Positions 18,970 through 28,414 of a stretch of DNA of 64,000 bases are shown piece by piece; positions within the stretch are counted from its first letter, which is position 1, and each line of letters begins with the position of its first letter. Position numbers and translations under genes: made by a program. The DNA lies in contig NZ_CADIKF010000020.1 in assembly GCF_902859875.1 (NCBI RefSeq), forward strand, positions 1-64,000. The letters are read 5' to 3'. The stretch is from Paraburkholderia solisilvae. GTDB lineage: Bacteria > Pseudomonadota > Gammaproteobacteria > Burkholderiales > Burkholderiaceae. The notes below the pieces were generated by a model that worked only from the letters and a program-made list of their open reading frames with translations, did no database searches and was not told where the DNA came from.

Positions 18970-18996
18970 TGCCTGACCGCATCCGCCGCGGCGGAA

Positions 18997-20058
18997 CTAC
19001 TGCGGCTGATAGATCGAATCGAACACGCCGCCATCGGCAAAGTGTGTTTTCTGCGCGTTCGCCCAGCCGCCGAACGTATCGTCGACCGTGTAGAGCTTCA
19101 GCTTCGGAAACTTCGCGGTCAGCGCCGCTGGCACCTTGTCCGAACGCGGACGGTAGAAATTCTTCGCGGCGATTTCCTGCCCCTCCTCGCTATACAGAAA
19201 GTTCAGATACGCGTCGGCCAGCTTGCGCGTGCCGTGCCGGTCGACCACTTTGTCGACCACCGCGACCGGCGGTTCCGCGAGAATGCTCACCGACGGCACG
19301 ACAATCTCGAACTTGTCCGACCCGAACTCCTTCTGCGACAGAAACGCCTCGTTTTCCCACGCGATCAGCACGTCGCCGATGCCGCGCTGCACGAAGCTGG
19401 TCGTCGCGCCGCGCGCGCCGGAGTCGAGCACGCCCGCGTTCCTGTACAGCCTCGACACGAACTCTTTCGCCTTCTGCTCATTGCCGCCCGGCTGTTTCAG
19501 CGCGTACGCCCATGCGGCCAGATAGTTCCAGCGCGCGCCGCCCGAGGTCTTCGGGTTCGGCGTCACGATCGACACGCCCGGCTTCACCAGATCGTCCCAG
19601 TCCCTGATGTGCTTCGGGTTGCCCTTGCGCACGAGGAAGACGATCGTCGACGTGTACGGCGACGCGTTGTCCGGCAGACGCTTCTGCCAGTCCTTGTCCA
19701 CGAGACCCTTGCTGGCGAGCGCGTCGATGTCGTATGCGAGCGCGAGTGTCACGACGTCCGCCTGCAGGCCGTCGAGCACCGAACGCGCCTGCGCGCCCGA
19801 GCCGCCATGCGATTGCTTGAAGGTCACCGACTCGCCGGTTTGCGCCTTCCATTGTTTGCCGAAAGCCGCGTTGATGTCCTGGTACAGCTCGCGCGTCGGG
19901 TCGTACGACACGTTGAGCAGCGTCGTATCAGCATGCGCCTGCGTCGCGACGCCTAGTGCCGCAACCGCACTGACGGCCAGCCAGGCGAAGAATCTTTTCG
20001 TGCGCGCCGCCGTGCGCGTCTGCGCGCGTGCCGCCCACCCCGTGCTGCCGTTGATCAT
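18997..20058 (-). CDS. sbp: Sulfate-binding periplasmic protein
   Basis: The 353-residue precursor has a long basic N-terminus and a hydrophobic signal segment ending [14 protein letters not shown] (about residue 45). The mature protein shows [49 protein letters not shown] and [13 protein letters not shown], all typical of the Sbp/CysP family. It delivers sulfate or thiosulfate to CysTWA. The ATG at 20058 follows GGAGAAC. Which of Sbp or CysP it is cannot be told from sequence alone. Confidence 0.94.
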   Translation of the reverse strand: MINGSTGWAARAQTRTAARTKRFFAWLAVSAVAALGVATQAHADTTLLNVSYDPTRELYQDINAAFGKQWKAQTGESVTFKQSHGGSGAQARSVLDGLQADVVTLALAYDIDALASKGLVDKDWQKRLPDNASPYTSTIVFLVRKGNPKHIRDWDDLVKPGVSIVTPNPKTSGGARWNYLAAWAYALKQPGGNEQKAKEFVSRLYRNAGVLDSGARGATTSFVQRGIGDVLIAWENEAFLSQKEFGSDKFEIVVPSVSILAEPPVAVVDKVVDRHGTRKLADAYLNFLYSEEGQEIAAKNFYRPRSDKVPAALTAKFPKLKLYTVDDTFGGWANAQKTHFADGGVFDSIYQPQ

Positions 20059-20172
20059 TTCTGTTCTCCGCTTATCGGTGATCCACAAGCGCGCGGTAGC
20101 GGCGTGCCGCCCTTGTCCGCCGTGCCTGTGTTGATTTGCGGCCAGTCTATCCGCGCGGCTTCATCATTAAAA

Positions 20173-20201
20173 ATAATGTTTCTTCATTTTTTAATACGCA
20201 A
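20173..20201 (-). promoter_or_regulatory. Putative promoter of the sulfate uptake operon
   Basis: On the minus strand TTGCGT (20201-20196), 17 bp, then CATTAT (20178-20173) fits a sigma-70 promoter. It sits in an unusually AT-rich block (20160-20205) about 115 bp before the sbp start, the kind of DNA CysB binds. Confidence 0.5.
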
Positions 20202-20335
20202 AAGTGGTAATGACAGCCGGACGCGGTGTTGCAGCGCGAATTCGGCTATTCGAGCGTCGGTAATCGGCGTTTTTGCGACAGGCGGCGAAGCGCGCGGCGG
20301 GCGAACTTAAAGTAAAGCTTGAATTACTGCGGATA

Positions 20336-20351
20336 CTGTATAAAAATACAG
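20336..20351. promoter_or_regulatory. LexA (SOS) box 1
   Basis: CTGTATAAAAATACAG is a perfect CTG-N10-CAG palindrome of the gammaproteobacterial/betaproteobacterial SOS type, located 28-43 bp before the lexA start. Confidence 0.9.
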
Positions 20352-20355
20352 TCAC

Positions 20356-20371
20356 CTGTTCATACATACAG
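20356..20371. promoter_or_regulatory. LexA (SOS) box 2
   Basis: CTGTTCATACATACAG keeps the CTGT-N8-ACAG ends and lies 20 bp centre to centre from box 1, ending 7 bp before the lexA ATG. Two boxes in tandem are the classical arrangement for self-repression of lexA. Confidence 0.9.
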
Positions 20372-20378
20372 TGGCGCC

Positions 20379-21029
20379 ATGACCAAACTCACCGCACGTC
20401 AGCAGCAGGTTTTCGATCTGATCCGCCGCGCCATCGAGCGCAGCGGCTTTCCGCCCACGCGCGCCGAAATCGCGGCCGAGCTGGGCTTCAGCTCGGCGAA
20501 CTCGGCGGAGGAGCATCTGCGGGCGCTGGCCCGCAAGGGTGTGATCGAACTGGCCGCCGGCGCATCGCGCGGCATCCGGCTGCTCGCCGGGCAGGACGAC
20601 GCGCCGCATCAGTTCACGCTGCCGCATGCGGCGCTGATGCAGTTGTCGCTGCCGCTGGTCGGCCGGGTCGCGGCCGGTAGCCCGATCCTCGCGCAGGAGC
20701 ATATCGCGCAGCATTACGCGTGCGACCCGGCGCTCTTCTCGAGCAAGCCGGACTACCTGCTGAAGGTGCGCGGCCTGTCGATGCGCGACGCCGGCATTCT
20801 CGATGGCGACCTGCTCGCGGTGCAAAAGCGCAGCGAAGCGAACGACGGCCAGATCATCATCGCGCGTCTTGGCGACGACGTGACGGTCAAGCGCCTGAAG
20901 CGCCGGCCGAACGGCATCGAACTGATCGCCGAAAACCCCGATTACGAAAACATCTTCGTCGAGGCCGGCAGCGCGGATTTCGCGCTCGAAGGCATCGCGG
21001 TCGGCCTGATCCGGCCAACCGAATTCTGA
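20379..21029 (+). CDS. lexA: SOS repressor LexA
   Basis: The 216-residue protein has the N-terminal winged helix-turn-helix ([20 protein letters not shown]) and the S24 self-cleaving domain: cleavage site Ala99-Gly100 in VGRVAAGSP, catalytic Ser134 in GLSMRDAGI and Lys171 in VTVKRLKRR. It represses SOS genes and is cleaved with RecA help after DNA damage. The start at 20379, just after the second LexA box, gives the normal length; an earlier in-frame ATG would include the operators. Confidence 0.98.
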   Translation: MTKLTARQQQVFDLIRRAIERSGFPPTRAEIAAELGFSSANSAEEHLRALARKGVIELAAGASRGIRLLAGQDDAPHQFTLPHAALMQLSLPLVGRVAAGSPILAQEHIAQHYACDPALFSSKPDYLLKVRGLSMRDAGILDGDLLAVQKRSEANDGQIIIARLGDDVTVKRLKRRPNGIELIAENPDYENIFVEAGSADFALEGIAVGLIRPTEF

Positions 21030-21048
21030 TACTCCCGCGGGTCTGCGC

Positions 21049-21076
21049 GGGTAACGGCTCCTTTGAGCCGCTACCC
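21049..21076 (+). other. Hairpin downstream of lexA
   Basis: GGGTAACGGCTC pairs with GAGCCGCTACCC around CTTT, 20 bp after the lexA stop. No T-run follows, so it may be a 3'-end stabilising structure or a Rho-linked stop rather than an intrinsic terminator. Confidence 0.4.
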
Positions 21077-21119
21077 GGCGCCGCCCACGGCTACTCGTCT
21101 AGATCGTCCGGAGAGATTC

Positions 21120-21497
21120 ATGGAACGCCTTGCCCGCTTGCTGCCCTTTCGCCAGTTCGGTCGTCTGCGCCACTTGCGCAATCTTGCGCCGTGCGCGCCC
21201 CTCGACGCCGCCCGCACGCCGCACACGGCTTCCCTGTTCGATCTCGACGAGCATGAGCGGGCCATGGCCGCAGCGGCTTTGACGCCTGCGGCACAACCGT
21301 CGTCACTGCCGTCTTCGTTGCCGGCGTTCGCACGCGTGTCGCTCAATTCCGGGCTGAACACCGAACCGGCGCGGCGTGCGCCGGTGCGCGTCTATCATGG
21401 GCCGTCGCGGCTCATCATGGTCGGCACGTTCGACGCGGTGTGCCGCATGATCGACCGCTGCATCGCCGAGGAACATGCCGCCGGTCAAGCCGCCTGA
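21120..21497 (+). CDS. Hypothetical protein downstream of lexA
   Basis: A 125-residue protein not recognised. It has a basic N-terminus (MERLARLLPFRQFGRLRHLR), an alanine/serine/proline-rich middle, and a conserved-looking C-terminal piece VRVYHGPSRLIMVGTFDAVCRMIDRCIAEE. GGAGAG precedes the ATG. Codon use is strongly GC-ending, which supports coding. It lies 90 bp after lexA on the same strand; no LexA box of its own is seen. Confidence 0.7.
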   Translation: MERLARLLPFRQFGRLRHLRNLAPCAPLDAARTPHTASLFDLDEHERAMAAAALTPAAQPSSLPSSLPAFARVSLNSGLNTEPARRAPVRVYHGPSRLIMVGTFDAVCRMIDRCIAEEHAAGQAA

Positions 21498-21593
21498 TTC
21501 GCGCGTGCGCCGGCATCGACATACCATGCGGGATCGTTTTGGCGTAAATGGGGTCCACGTTAATCCCCCCCATTGGAAGGAACATCCTGCACG

Positions 21594-22298
21594 ATGACGA
21601 TTCGCACAGACCGCGCGGCACGCGCGATAAACGGCCGCATGGTTCGCGGCATGAACGGCAGCATCAGGCGACCGATGCTGGTTTCGCTGGTTGCGATTGT
21701 CGTTCTGGTTGCATTGGCATTCGTCTATGCATCGCCGTATATTGCCCTCGACCGACTGAAACGCGCGGCCGATGCGCGTGATGCCGCAACGGTGAACCAG
21801 TACGTGGACTTTCCATCGCTTCGCGAAAGTCTCAAGGAACAACTGGGCGGGCTGCTCAAGCGCAGGCTTGACGCCGAAAGTCACGGCAATCCGCTTGCCG
21901 CGCTAGGTGCGATGATCGGCGTCGCGTTGATCGGGCCATGGGTCGACGCGTATGCGACGCCGGACGGCGTCGCCGCGTTACTGAACGGCATGCCGCCGCG
22001 CGGTGAACCCGGCGAGCGCCCGCCGCCTCCGCCCGACGCGCCGGCGTCAACCGACAATGGTCAGACTGCGGCGGAGCCCTCCTCGGCGCGACCGTCCGCG
22101 CCACCGGCGGACAACCCGTCGCAACCGCCTCACCCGCCTCAACCGCCCCAGCCGCCGCAAACCACGGCCGCCTACCGCGGCATCAACGAATTCGTCGTCA
22201 CGTATCAGCACGGCGTCGGCGACACGCGTTATGCGGCGATCTTCCGCCGTGCGGGGCTCTTCACCTGGAAGCTCGCGGCCGTCGATCTGAACGGCTGA
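21594..22298 (+). CDS. DUF2939-family membrane-anchored protein
   Basis: A 234-residue protein: basic N-terminus, one membrane segment (PMLVSLVAIVVLVALAFVYA, about residues 28-47), then the DUF2939 pattern SPYIALDRLKRAADARDAAT and VDFPSLRESLKEQLGGLL. A proline-rich linker (about residues 142-190) interrupts the domain before the conserved end TRYAAIFRRAGLFTWKLAAV. GGAAGGA lies about 11 bp before the ATG. Function unknown. Confidence 0.8.
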   Translation: MTIRTDRAARAINGRMVRGMNGSIRRPMLVSLVAIVVLVALAFVYASPYIALDRLKRAADARDAATVNQYVDFPSLRESLKEQLGGLLKRRLDAESHGNPLAALGAMIGVALIGPWVDAYATPDGVAALLNGMPPRGEPGERPPPPPDAPASTDNGQTAAEPSSARPSAPPADNPSQPPHPPQPPQPPQTTAAYRGINEFVVTYQHGVGDTRYAAIFRRAGLFTWKLAAVDLNG

Positions 22299-22344
22299 GG
22301 CGGCCGGCCGGTCCTCGGGTCCGCCCCTTATGCCGGTGCGCCTG

Positions 22345-22836
22345 TCAGTCTGCTGCCCGGGCGGCCTCTCCGGACGCCACAGCAGACGGCTGCTCGTCGG
22401 GTGACGAACAGGCGACGAGAATGCTGCACGACACGCGATCGAGCAGCGGCGTATTGCCCGCGCCCATCCACCAGCGCGACAGGCCGTGCCGGCAGCGATG
22501 GCCGACCACGACCAGATCGACCTTCAACTCTTCCGCAAGCGCCGCGATCTCGTCGATCGGATGACCGAACGCGAAATGCCCCTGCGCCTGCACACCACGC
22601 TCGGTCAGCCAGTCGACGCCTTCCTGCAGAATATCGCGCGCCGTCTTCTCGAAGCTGCCGCACGCGACATCGGTGAGCAGGCCCGCACTTTGCGCGATGC
22701 TCGAGCGCATGTCGACCACCGACAGCAGATGCGTCTGCGCCTTCAGATCCAGCGCGAGGTCCGCTCCGCAGCGCAGCGCCTTGCGGCCTTCGCGCGAGCC
22801 GTCGTAGCACAGCAGAATCTTCTGGTAGCTCGCCAT
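22345..22836 (-). CDS. Universal stress protein (UspA family)
   Basis: 163 residues with the Usp N-terminus [20 protein letters not shown] and the ATP-binding [20 protein letters not shown](9)GNTPLL-type loop near the C-terminus (GHRCRHG...GAGN). The last 20 residues are an unconserved tail. GGGAGGGAGAACC gives a strong ribosome site before the ATG at 22836. Usually induced in stationary phase or stress; no specific partner is visible. Confidence 0.9.
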   Translation of the reverse strand: MASYQKILLCYDGSREGRKALRCGADLALDLKAQTHLLSVVDMRSSIAQSAGLLTDVACGSFEKTARDILQEGVDWLTERGVQAQGHFAFGHPIDEIAALAEELKVDLVVVGHRCRHGLSRWWMGAGNTPLLDRVSCSILVACSSPDEQPSAVASGEAARAAD

Positions 22837-23206
22837 GGTGGTTCTCCCTCCCGCGCCGATCGCGGACGTCGAGTCAATCATGGTGCGCCGCAATTGCGCT
22901 TGCAAGGGATGGAAAACGCTAAGTGCGCAACAGCACGTCCGGGCCGGGATGCCGCAGCGCAAGAAAGCCGCGGCGCGCGTGTGGCGGCTGCGCGGCGCGC
23001 CCTGGCCATGGCCTAGAATAGGCACCTCTTCGGAGCGCCAACTGCGGCAGGCCACCGGTGCACGATGCAAAGCGCCGCCGCAGGTTCCTTTAGCGCCTCA
23101 ATTCGTCGAGGCTCACGGTCGGCGTTCGCAGTTTCGCTATCGTGCCATCAGGCGCTTCAGCGATGTTCGCCGCCGCATCCGACTACCGTCATCAGACCAT
23201 TCGCCC
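22837..23206. other. Intergenic region between divergent uspA and ABC transporter genes
   Basis: 370 bp with no gene. It should hold both divergent promoters; the only symmetrical element noticed is TGGCCATGGCC (23003-23013). No consensus sigma-70 pair stands out. Confidence 0.35.
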
Positions 23207-24121
23207 ATGCCCGAAGCCGCGATCGAATTTCATCGAGTCGAAAAACACTACGGCGGCCGAAAGGTGGTCGACGGCCTGTCGTTCGACGTGCGCGTCGGCG
23301 AATGCTTCGGACTGCTCGGCCCGAACGGCGCCGGCAAGACCACCACGCTGCGTATGCTGCTCGGCATCGCCGCGCCCGACGCCGGCTCGATTCGCCTGTG
23401 CGGCGAACCGATCCCCGCGCGTTCGCGCATCGCCCGCGCGCGCGTCGGTGTGGTCCCGCAATTCGACAATCTCGATCCGGACTTCACGGTCCGCGAGAAT
23501 CTGCTGGTGTTCGGCCGCTACTTCGGTCTCAGCGCTGCGCAGACGCGCGCGCTCGTGCCGTCGCTGCTCGAATTCGCGCGGCTCGAAAGCAAGGCCGATG
23601 CGCGCGTCGCCGAGCTGTCGGGCGGCATGAAGCGGCGCCTCACGCTTGCGCGCGCGCTCGTCAACGACCCCGATGTGCTGGTCATGGACGAGCCCACCAC
23701 CGGCCTCGATCCGCAGGCGCGTCATCTGATCTGGGAACGGCTGCGCTCGCTGCTGTCGCGCGGCAAGACGATTCTCCTGACCACGCATTTCATGGAGGAA
23801 GCCGAGCGCCTGTGCGACCGGCTGTGCGTGATCGAAGAAGGCCGCAAGATCGCCGAGGGCGCACCGAAGGCGCTGATCGCCTCCGAGATCGGCTGCGACG
23901 TGATCGAAGTGTACGGCCCCGATCCGCTCGCGCTGCGCGACGAACTCGCGCCATTCGCGGTACGCATCGACATCAGCGGCGAGACGCTCTTCTGCTATGT
24001 CGACGATCCGCAGCCCGTGCTCGCGCGGCTCAAGCAGCGCGACGATCTGCGCTATCTGCACCGCCCCGCGAACCTCGAAGACGTGTTTCTGCGGCTCACC
24101 GGCCGCGAGATGCAGGATTGA
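23207..24121 (+). CDS. ABC-2 transporter ATP-binding protein, NodI-related
   Basis: The 304-residue ABC ATPase has Walker [13 protein letters not shown], signature [17 protein letters not shown], Walker [14 protein letters not shown] and H-loop [16 protein letters not shown]. It closely resembles NodI, but no nodulation gene is in the window. Betaproteobacteria carry such DRA-type ATPases, which are reported to be the chromosomal relatives from which rhizobial nodI derived. It pairs with the permease that starts 2 bp after its stop. The exported substrate is unknown. Confidence 0.9.
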   Translation: MPEAAIEFHRVEKHYGGRKVVDGLSFDVRVGECFGLLGPNGAGKTTTLRMLLGIAAPDAGSIRLCGEPIPARSRIARARVGVVPQFDNLDPDFTVRENLLVFGRYFGLSAAQTRALVPSLLEFARLESKADARVAELSGGMKRRLTLARALVNDPDVLVMDEPTTGLDPQARHLIWERLRSLLSRGKTILLTTHFMEEAERLCDRLCVIEEGRKIAEGAPKALIASEIGCDVIEVYGPDPLALRDELAPFAVRIDISGETLFCYVDDPQPVLARLKQRDDLRYLHRPANLEDVFLRLTGREMQD

Positions 24122-24123
24122 CC

Positions 24124-24954
24124 ATGGACGCCCGCTCATACGACACGCCCGATCGCCCGCTCAAGCCGATGCGCAAACGCTTCGCCGCGCTGCCCGCCAA
24201 TCCGTACAACTGGGTCGCGGTGTGGCGGCGCAACTACCTGGTGTGGCGTAAGCTCGCGCTCGCGTCGATGTTCGGCAATCTCGCCGATCCGATGATCTAT
24301 CTGTTCGGTCTCGGCTTCGGGCTCGGGCTGATGGTCGGACGCGTCGACGGCGTGTCGTACATCGCCTTTCTCGCGGCGGGCACGGTCGCCTCGAGCGTGA
24401 TGATGTCGGCGAGCTTCGAGTCGATGTACTCGGGCTTTTCGAGAATGCACGTGCAGCGCACGTGGGAAGCGATCATGCATACGCCGCTCACGCTCGGCGA
24501 CATCGTGCTCGGGGAGATTGTCTGGGCGGCGAGCAAGGCGGTGCTGTCCGGCGTGGCGATTCTGATCGTCGCGGGCCTGCTCGGCTATGCGCGCTTGCCG
24601 TCGACGCTCGTCGCGTTGCCGGTGATCGCGCTGGTCGGCCTCGCGTTCGCGAGCCTCGCGATGATCGTCACCGCGCTCGCGCCGTCGTACGACTTCTTCA
24701 TGTTCTATCAGACGCTGGTGCTCACGCCGATGCTGCTGCTCTCGGGCGTGTTCTTTCCGATCGCGCAGCTGCCGCCGGCCGCGCAATATGCGGCCCAGCT
24801 GCTGCCGCTCGCGCATGCGGTCGACCTGATCCGGGCCGCGATGCTGAACCGGCCGTTCGACGGCGCGGTGCTGCACGTCACGGTGCTCGCGGTCTACGTG
24901 ATCGTGCCGTTTCTGATTTCAGCGGTGCTGCTGCGGCGGCGCATGATGCGGTAG
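24124..24954 (+). CDS. ABC-2 transporter permease, NodJ-related
   Basis: 276 residues with about six membrane segments. [20 protein letters not shown] and [20 protein letters not shown] are typical of the NodJ/ABC-2 permease family, as is the late [16 protein letters not shown] loop. The gene begins 2 bp after the ATPase gene, so the two form one exporter. The family name should not be read as evidence of symbiosis. Confidence 0.9.
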   Translation: MDARSYDTPDRPLKPMRKRFAALPANPYNWVAVWRRNYLVWRKLALASMFGNLADPMIYLFGLGFGLGLMVGRVDGVSYIAFLAAGTVASSVMMSASFESMYSGFSRMHVQRTWEAIMHTPLTLGDIVLGEIVWAASKAVLSGVAILIVAGLLGYARLPSTLVALPVIALVGLAFASLAMIVTALAPSYDFFMFYQTLVLTPMLLLSGVFFPIAQLPPAAQYAAQLLPLAHAVDLIRAAMLNRPFDGAVLHVTVLAVYVIVPFLISAVLLRRRMMR

Positions 24955-25030
24955 CGGCGGCCGCCGTTGCGCGAGCCGTCTCCATGCACGTCGGCTCGCC
25001 TGGACGCAGCCCGACGCCGGCCGCGATTCG

Positions 25031-25453
25031 TCAGTCTTCGTCGTCCGACCACGGGATATCGACGTCGGAGATAAAGGCGACGGTCGCGAACGGTCCGCCG
25101 TCCTGGCGCCCGACCTTGCCGTCCGCGCGCTGCCATTCGACGCGAAACACCGTGCCTGGATCGTCGGCTATCAGCCGCACCTTGCGCACTTCGTCGGGAT
25201 CGGCCTCTTCGACCGGGCCGTCGAGCGAGATCAGCAACACCTGCGGCCAGACGCCGTCGGCGGGGTCGTAGATGCGGTCGCCGTCCGGGATCAGTGTGGA
25301 TACCTCGACGCCGATGGTCGCCGATGCATCGACGATCATCTTGCCGAGCGCCCGCAGCAACGCGGTCGCGCGCGCCGAATTGGCCTGGCGGATTGCAAGG
25401 TCGCCACGCGTGAGCGCCTGCTCGAGCTTCGGATTGGTCTTCTGTTGCGCCAT
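25031..25453 (-). CDS. Hypothetical protein, 140 residues
   Basis: Not recognised. A soluble, acidic protein with GRQDGGPFATVAFISDVDIP near the C-terminus and an Asp/Glu-rich tail (WSDDED). No signal peptide or membrane segment. Codon use is GC-ending throughout and the start is preceded by CAGGACA. It is convergent with the exporter permease and isolated from other genes. Confidence 0.65.
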   Translation of the reverse strand: MAQQKTNPKLEQALTRGDLAIRQANSARATALLRALGKMIVDASATIGVEVSTLIPDGDRIYDPADGVWPQVLLISLDGPVEEADPDEVRKVRLIADDPGTVFRVEWQRADGKVGRQDGGPFATVAFISDVDIPWSDDED

Positions 25454-25833
25454 GCGATGTCCTGAGTTGGATCGTCTTCTTGACTGTCAATACTCGCCGT
25501 ACCGGGCTGCCCTCCCCCGAGCACACCGGTTCACCCCAGTTTAGTTCGAGATTCGGCCGTTGGAAGCGGCTTGAAACGCGCTGAAACCGTTGAAACCGGC
25601 TGAAACGGTTTCCAACCGCTTTACAGCGCTTCCCGATGCTGCACTGCACGACTCCGCCCGGCCGTCCGCGCCGGGCCGAATCGCGCTTCAATCGCGCTTC
25701 AATCGCGCACGTGTAACAGCACGTTTCAAGACGTGCCGCAGAACGTGCTTTGCGACTTGCTGAACTGTCCATTTCGATAGCGCGCGCCGCGGCTTGCTTC
25801 GCGATCTGCGTCACAACCTTGCTTCTCAATGTC
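25454..25833. other. Gene-free region with short direct repeats
   Basis: No gene seen. GAAACC/GAAACG-type repeats occur at 25569-25606 and CGCGCTTCAAT is repeated at about 25681-25705, leading into the tandem array that follows. Confidence 0.5.
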
Positions 25834-25995
25834 GCTTCACGGGCTGCTTCACGGGCCTGCTTCTCGGGCCTGCTTCTCGGGCCTGCTTCTCGGGCCTGCT
25901 TCTCGGGCCTGCTTCTCGGCCCTGCTTCACAGACTGCCTCTCGGCCCTGCCGCACAGCCTACTGCACACCCGGCCTGACAGCCTACTTCACAGCG
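25834..25995. repeat. Degenerate 13-bp tandem repeat array
   Basis: The unit GGGCCTGCTTCTC is repeated with a 13-bp period, about five near-perfect copies between 25852 and 25919, flanked on both sides by decayed copies containing CTGCTTCAC or CTGCC. It lies just beyond the stop of the permease gene at 26035. A related unit forms an array near 53511. Confidence 0.85.
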
Positions 25996-26034
25996 CAGTT
26001 CGCCGCCCGCTTCGCCAATCGTCCTGCGCCTTGC

Positions 26035-27087
26035 TCACAAGCCGAGCGCGACCGCGAGCCCGCCCGCCACGATGCCGAACCCCACCACCGACACGGCGAC
26101 GATCGTCAGCACGCGCGGCCGGAACGAACGTGCGAGCATCACGAGGGACGGCACGCTGACCGGCGGCAAGGTCATCAGCAGCGCACCGGCGGGGCCGACG
26201 CCCATGCCGAGCGTCAGCATCGCCTGGATGATCGGCACTTCGCCTGCGGTCGGAATCACAAACAGCATACCGGCCACCGCAAATGCGACGATCCAGCCGA
26301 TGTCGTTGCCGATCGCCGGACCGATCTGCGGAAAGAGCCACGCGCGCGCCGCGCCGAGCAGCAGGATCAGCACCACATATTCCGGCACGAGGCGCACCGC
26401 CATGCGCGCGAGGATCGACAGCCACCGCGCGAATGCGTTGCCCGCCTGCTGACGCGTGATCAGTTCGGCCAGACGTGCGTCAGCCGCGCGCGATTCGGCG
26501 GGCGTCACAAGCCGGTTCACCAGATAACCGATGCCGAACACCAGCAAGGCGCCGAGCGCAAGCCGCAAGCCCGCCCATTGCCAACCGAGCACGAACCCCA
26601 TGAACACGAGCGTGGCCGGATTGAGCACCGAGTTGCCGAGCCAGAACGCAATCGCGCCGCCTGGCGACGCCTCGCGCTCGCGCAGCCCGACGACGACCGG
26701 CGCCGCGCAGCACGTGCACATCATGCCGGGGATCGCCAGCAGACCACCCGCCGCGACACTGCCGAAGCCCGTCTTGCCGAGCACCTTCGCGACCCAGTGG
26801 GCCGGCAACAGCGCCTGCACTGCGGAGCCGAGCAGCAAGCCGAGCACCATCGCCTGCCAGATCGCCTTGCCGTACGCCCATGCATAGCCGAGCGCGGCGG
26901 CCACCGACGGCGCGGGCGGACGCGCCGCGCTGCCCATCAGGATCGACGTGCCGATCGAATGCGTCGACGCCGCAGTAAATGCGCGGTGATAGTACGGAAA
27001 CCATTTCACATAAAAGAGTCCCGCGATTGCGAGCAACAGGAAGATCGGCCACCCCGGCGCCGGGGGAGCTTGTCGCGTGGTGTTCAT
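26035..27087 (-). CDS. DUF318-type membrane permease
   Basis: The 350-residue protein has eight or more membrane segments in two halves. The first half carries GLLAIPGMMCTCCAAPVVVG with a Cys-Thr-Cys-Cys cluster and the second carries VIPTAGEVPIIQ, both marks of the UPF0718/DUF318 permease group that includes organoarsenical exporter ArsP. No ars regulator or reductase gene is nearby, so the substrate is open. The ATG at 27087 follows GAGGACAACC. Confidence 0.82.
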   Translation of the reverse strand: MNTTRQAPPAPGWPIFLLLAIAGLFYVKWFPYYHRAFTAASTHSIGTSILMGSAARPPAPSVAAALGYAWAYGKAIWQAMVLGLLLGSAVQALLPAHWVAKVLGKTGFGSVAAGGLLAIPGMMCTCCAAPVVVGLREREASPGGAIAFWLGNSVLNPATLVFMGFVLGWQWAGLRLALGALLVFGIGYLVNRLVTPAESRAADARLAELITRQQAGNAFARWLSILARMAVRLVPEYVVLILLLGAARAWLFPQIGPAIGNDIGWIVAFAVAGMLFVIPTAGEVPIIQAMLTLGMGVGPAGALLMTLPPVSVPSLVMLARSFRPRVLTIVAVSVVGFGIVAGGLAVALGL

Positions 27088-27289
27088 CTGGGTTGTCCTC
27101 TGATGTTGTTGTAGGTGAATTCGTTTGTTTGTCTGCCTGTTTTCCGCATGCTTCCTGTTGGCGCTCAACGCGTACGCCGCGCGCACCCGCTGTACCCGCT
27201 ACGGCGCCCGCGTCAGCGCGCTGCCTTTTTATTGTCTGGCTAACCCCTGCGGCGAGCCGGGTCGGCCGGATGCGCCGTGCATGCGTGCG

Positions 27290-28414
27290 CTATGTCGATG
27301 CATGCACGATCCTCGCTTCATCGACGCCGGCCGGCAACTGTGCAAGCAGCGCTTGCGCCTGGTTCACCGGATCAGCGGCGGTCGGCCTGAACGTGAATTG
27401 CCGGGCATGCGCGAGCTGGCTGAAGTGCTGCCGGCAACTGCGCTGATACGCCGGATCGTAGTGCCGTTCGAGCAGTTCGTAAAACAGTTCGCTGCGCGCG
27501 TTTTCATCGATCAGCTGCTGCCAGCGCATCACCTGCTCGCGGCTATGCAATCCGATCAGCGGGTCGAGCTGCCGCTTGAATCTGGCCGGATCGTCGAACA
27601 GATGCGCGTAGTCTTCGAGCAGGAACGCGACCCGCTCGTCGAGCGCGGCGCGAATCTCGACACACGTGCCGCGCCGAAACCGTTCGAGCAGCGCATCGGG
27701 CAAGGTGATCGCGCCGATGCGCCGGCTTTCGGCTTCGACGAACACCGGCCGCGCCGGATCGAATTGCGCGAGCGCGACGATCAGCGCGCTGTCGAAGGCC
27801 TTTTGCGACGGTTGCGGCCGGTCGGGCCATGCGCCGAGCAGCGAACCGCGATGGCATGCGAGGCCTTCGAGTTCGAGCACCTGGGCGCCGGCGTCGCGCA
27901 ATGCATGCAGCAGCCGCGTCTTGCCGGTGCCCGTATGGCCGATGAGCGCGATATAGTCGAAACGCTGCGGCCATGCCGCGAGCTTCTCGACCACCGAGCG
28001 GCGGTAGGTCTTGTAGCCGCCGTCCAGCTGCCGCGCCTGCCAGCCGATCATGTTGAACATCGTTGTCATGGATCCGGAGCGCTTGCCGCCGCGCCAGCAG
28101 TAGATCAGCGGTCGCCAGTTGCGCGGCCGGTCGGCAAAGGTCGTGTCCAGATGCTGGGCAATATTGCGCATCACGAGTGCGGCGCCGTGGCGGGTTGCCT
28201 CGTACGGCGACACCTGCTTGTACATCGTGCCGACAATCACGCGCTCTTCGTTCGACAACACCGGCACGTTGATCGCACCTGGAATGTGATCTTCGGCGAA
28301 TTCGAGCGGCGTGCGCACGTCGACGATTTCATCGAAGCGCGCGATTTCAGCGAGCGGCGCAAGCAGACTTTTCAATTTGGCAACGCGAAAATGATGAGGC
28401 GTATCCACGCGCAA
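27290..28414 (-). CDS. mnmH: tRNA 2-selenouridine/geranyl-2-thiouridine synthase
   Basis: The 374-residue protein joins an N-terminal rhodanese domain with catalytic Cys106 in LIYCWRGGKRSGSM to a P-loop domain (GHTGTGKT, 159-166). This is the normal MnmH/SelU layout. It converts 2-thiouridine in certain tRNAs to 2-selenouridine via a geranylated intermediate, using selenophosphate. The selenophosphate synthetase gene selD is not in the window. Confidence 0.95.
   Translation of the reverse strand: MRVDTPHHFRVAKLKSLLAPLAEIARFDEIVDVRTPLEFAEDHIPGAINVPVLSNEERVIVGTMYKQVSPYEATRHGAALVMRNIAQHLDTTFADRPRNWRPLIYCWRGGKRSGSMTTMFNMIGWQARQLDGGYKTYRRSVVEKLAAWPQRFDYIALIGHTGTGKTRLLHALRDAGAQVLELEGLACHRGSLLGAWPDRPQPSQKAFDSALIVALAQFDPARPVFVEAESRRIGAITLPDALLERFRRGTCVEIRAALDERVAFLLEDYAHLFDDPARFKRQLDPLIGLHSREQVMRWQQLIDENARSELFYELLERHYDPAYQRSCRQHFSQLAHARQFTFRPTAADPVNQAQALLAQLPAGVDEARIVHAST

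Noticed and set aside
14872-20058. Sulfate operon as molybdate or spermidine transporter
   Set aside because: The binding protein and permease motifs and the neighbouring CysB regulator fit sulfate/thiosulfate specifically.
23207-24954. Reading the NodI/NodJ-like pair as a nodulation locus
   Set aside because: No nodABC or other symbiosis gene is present, and such pairs are common chromosomal exporters in this family.
25834-25995. CRISPR array
   Set aside because: Units are 13 bp, contiguous and without unique spacers; no cas gene is in the window.
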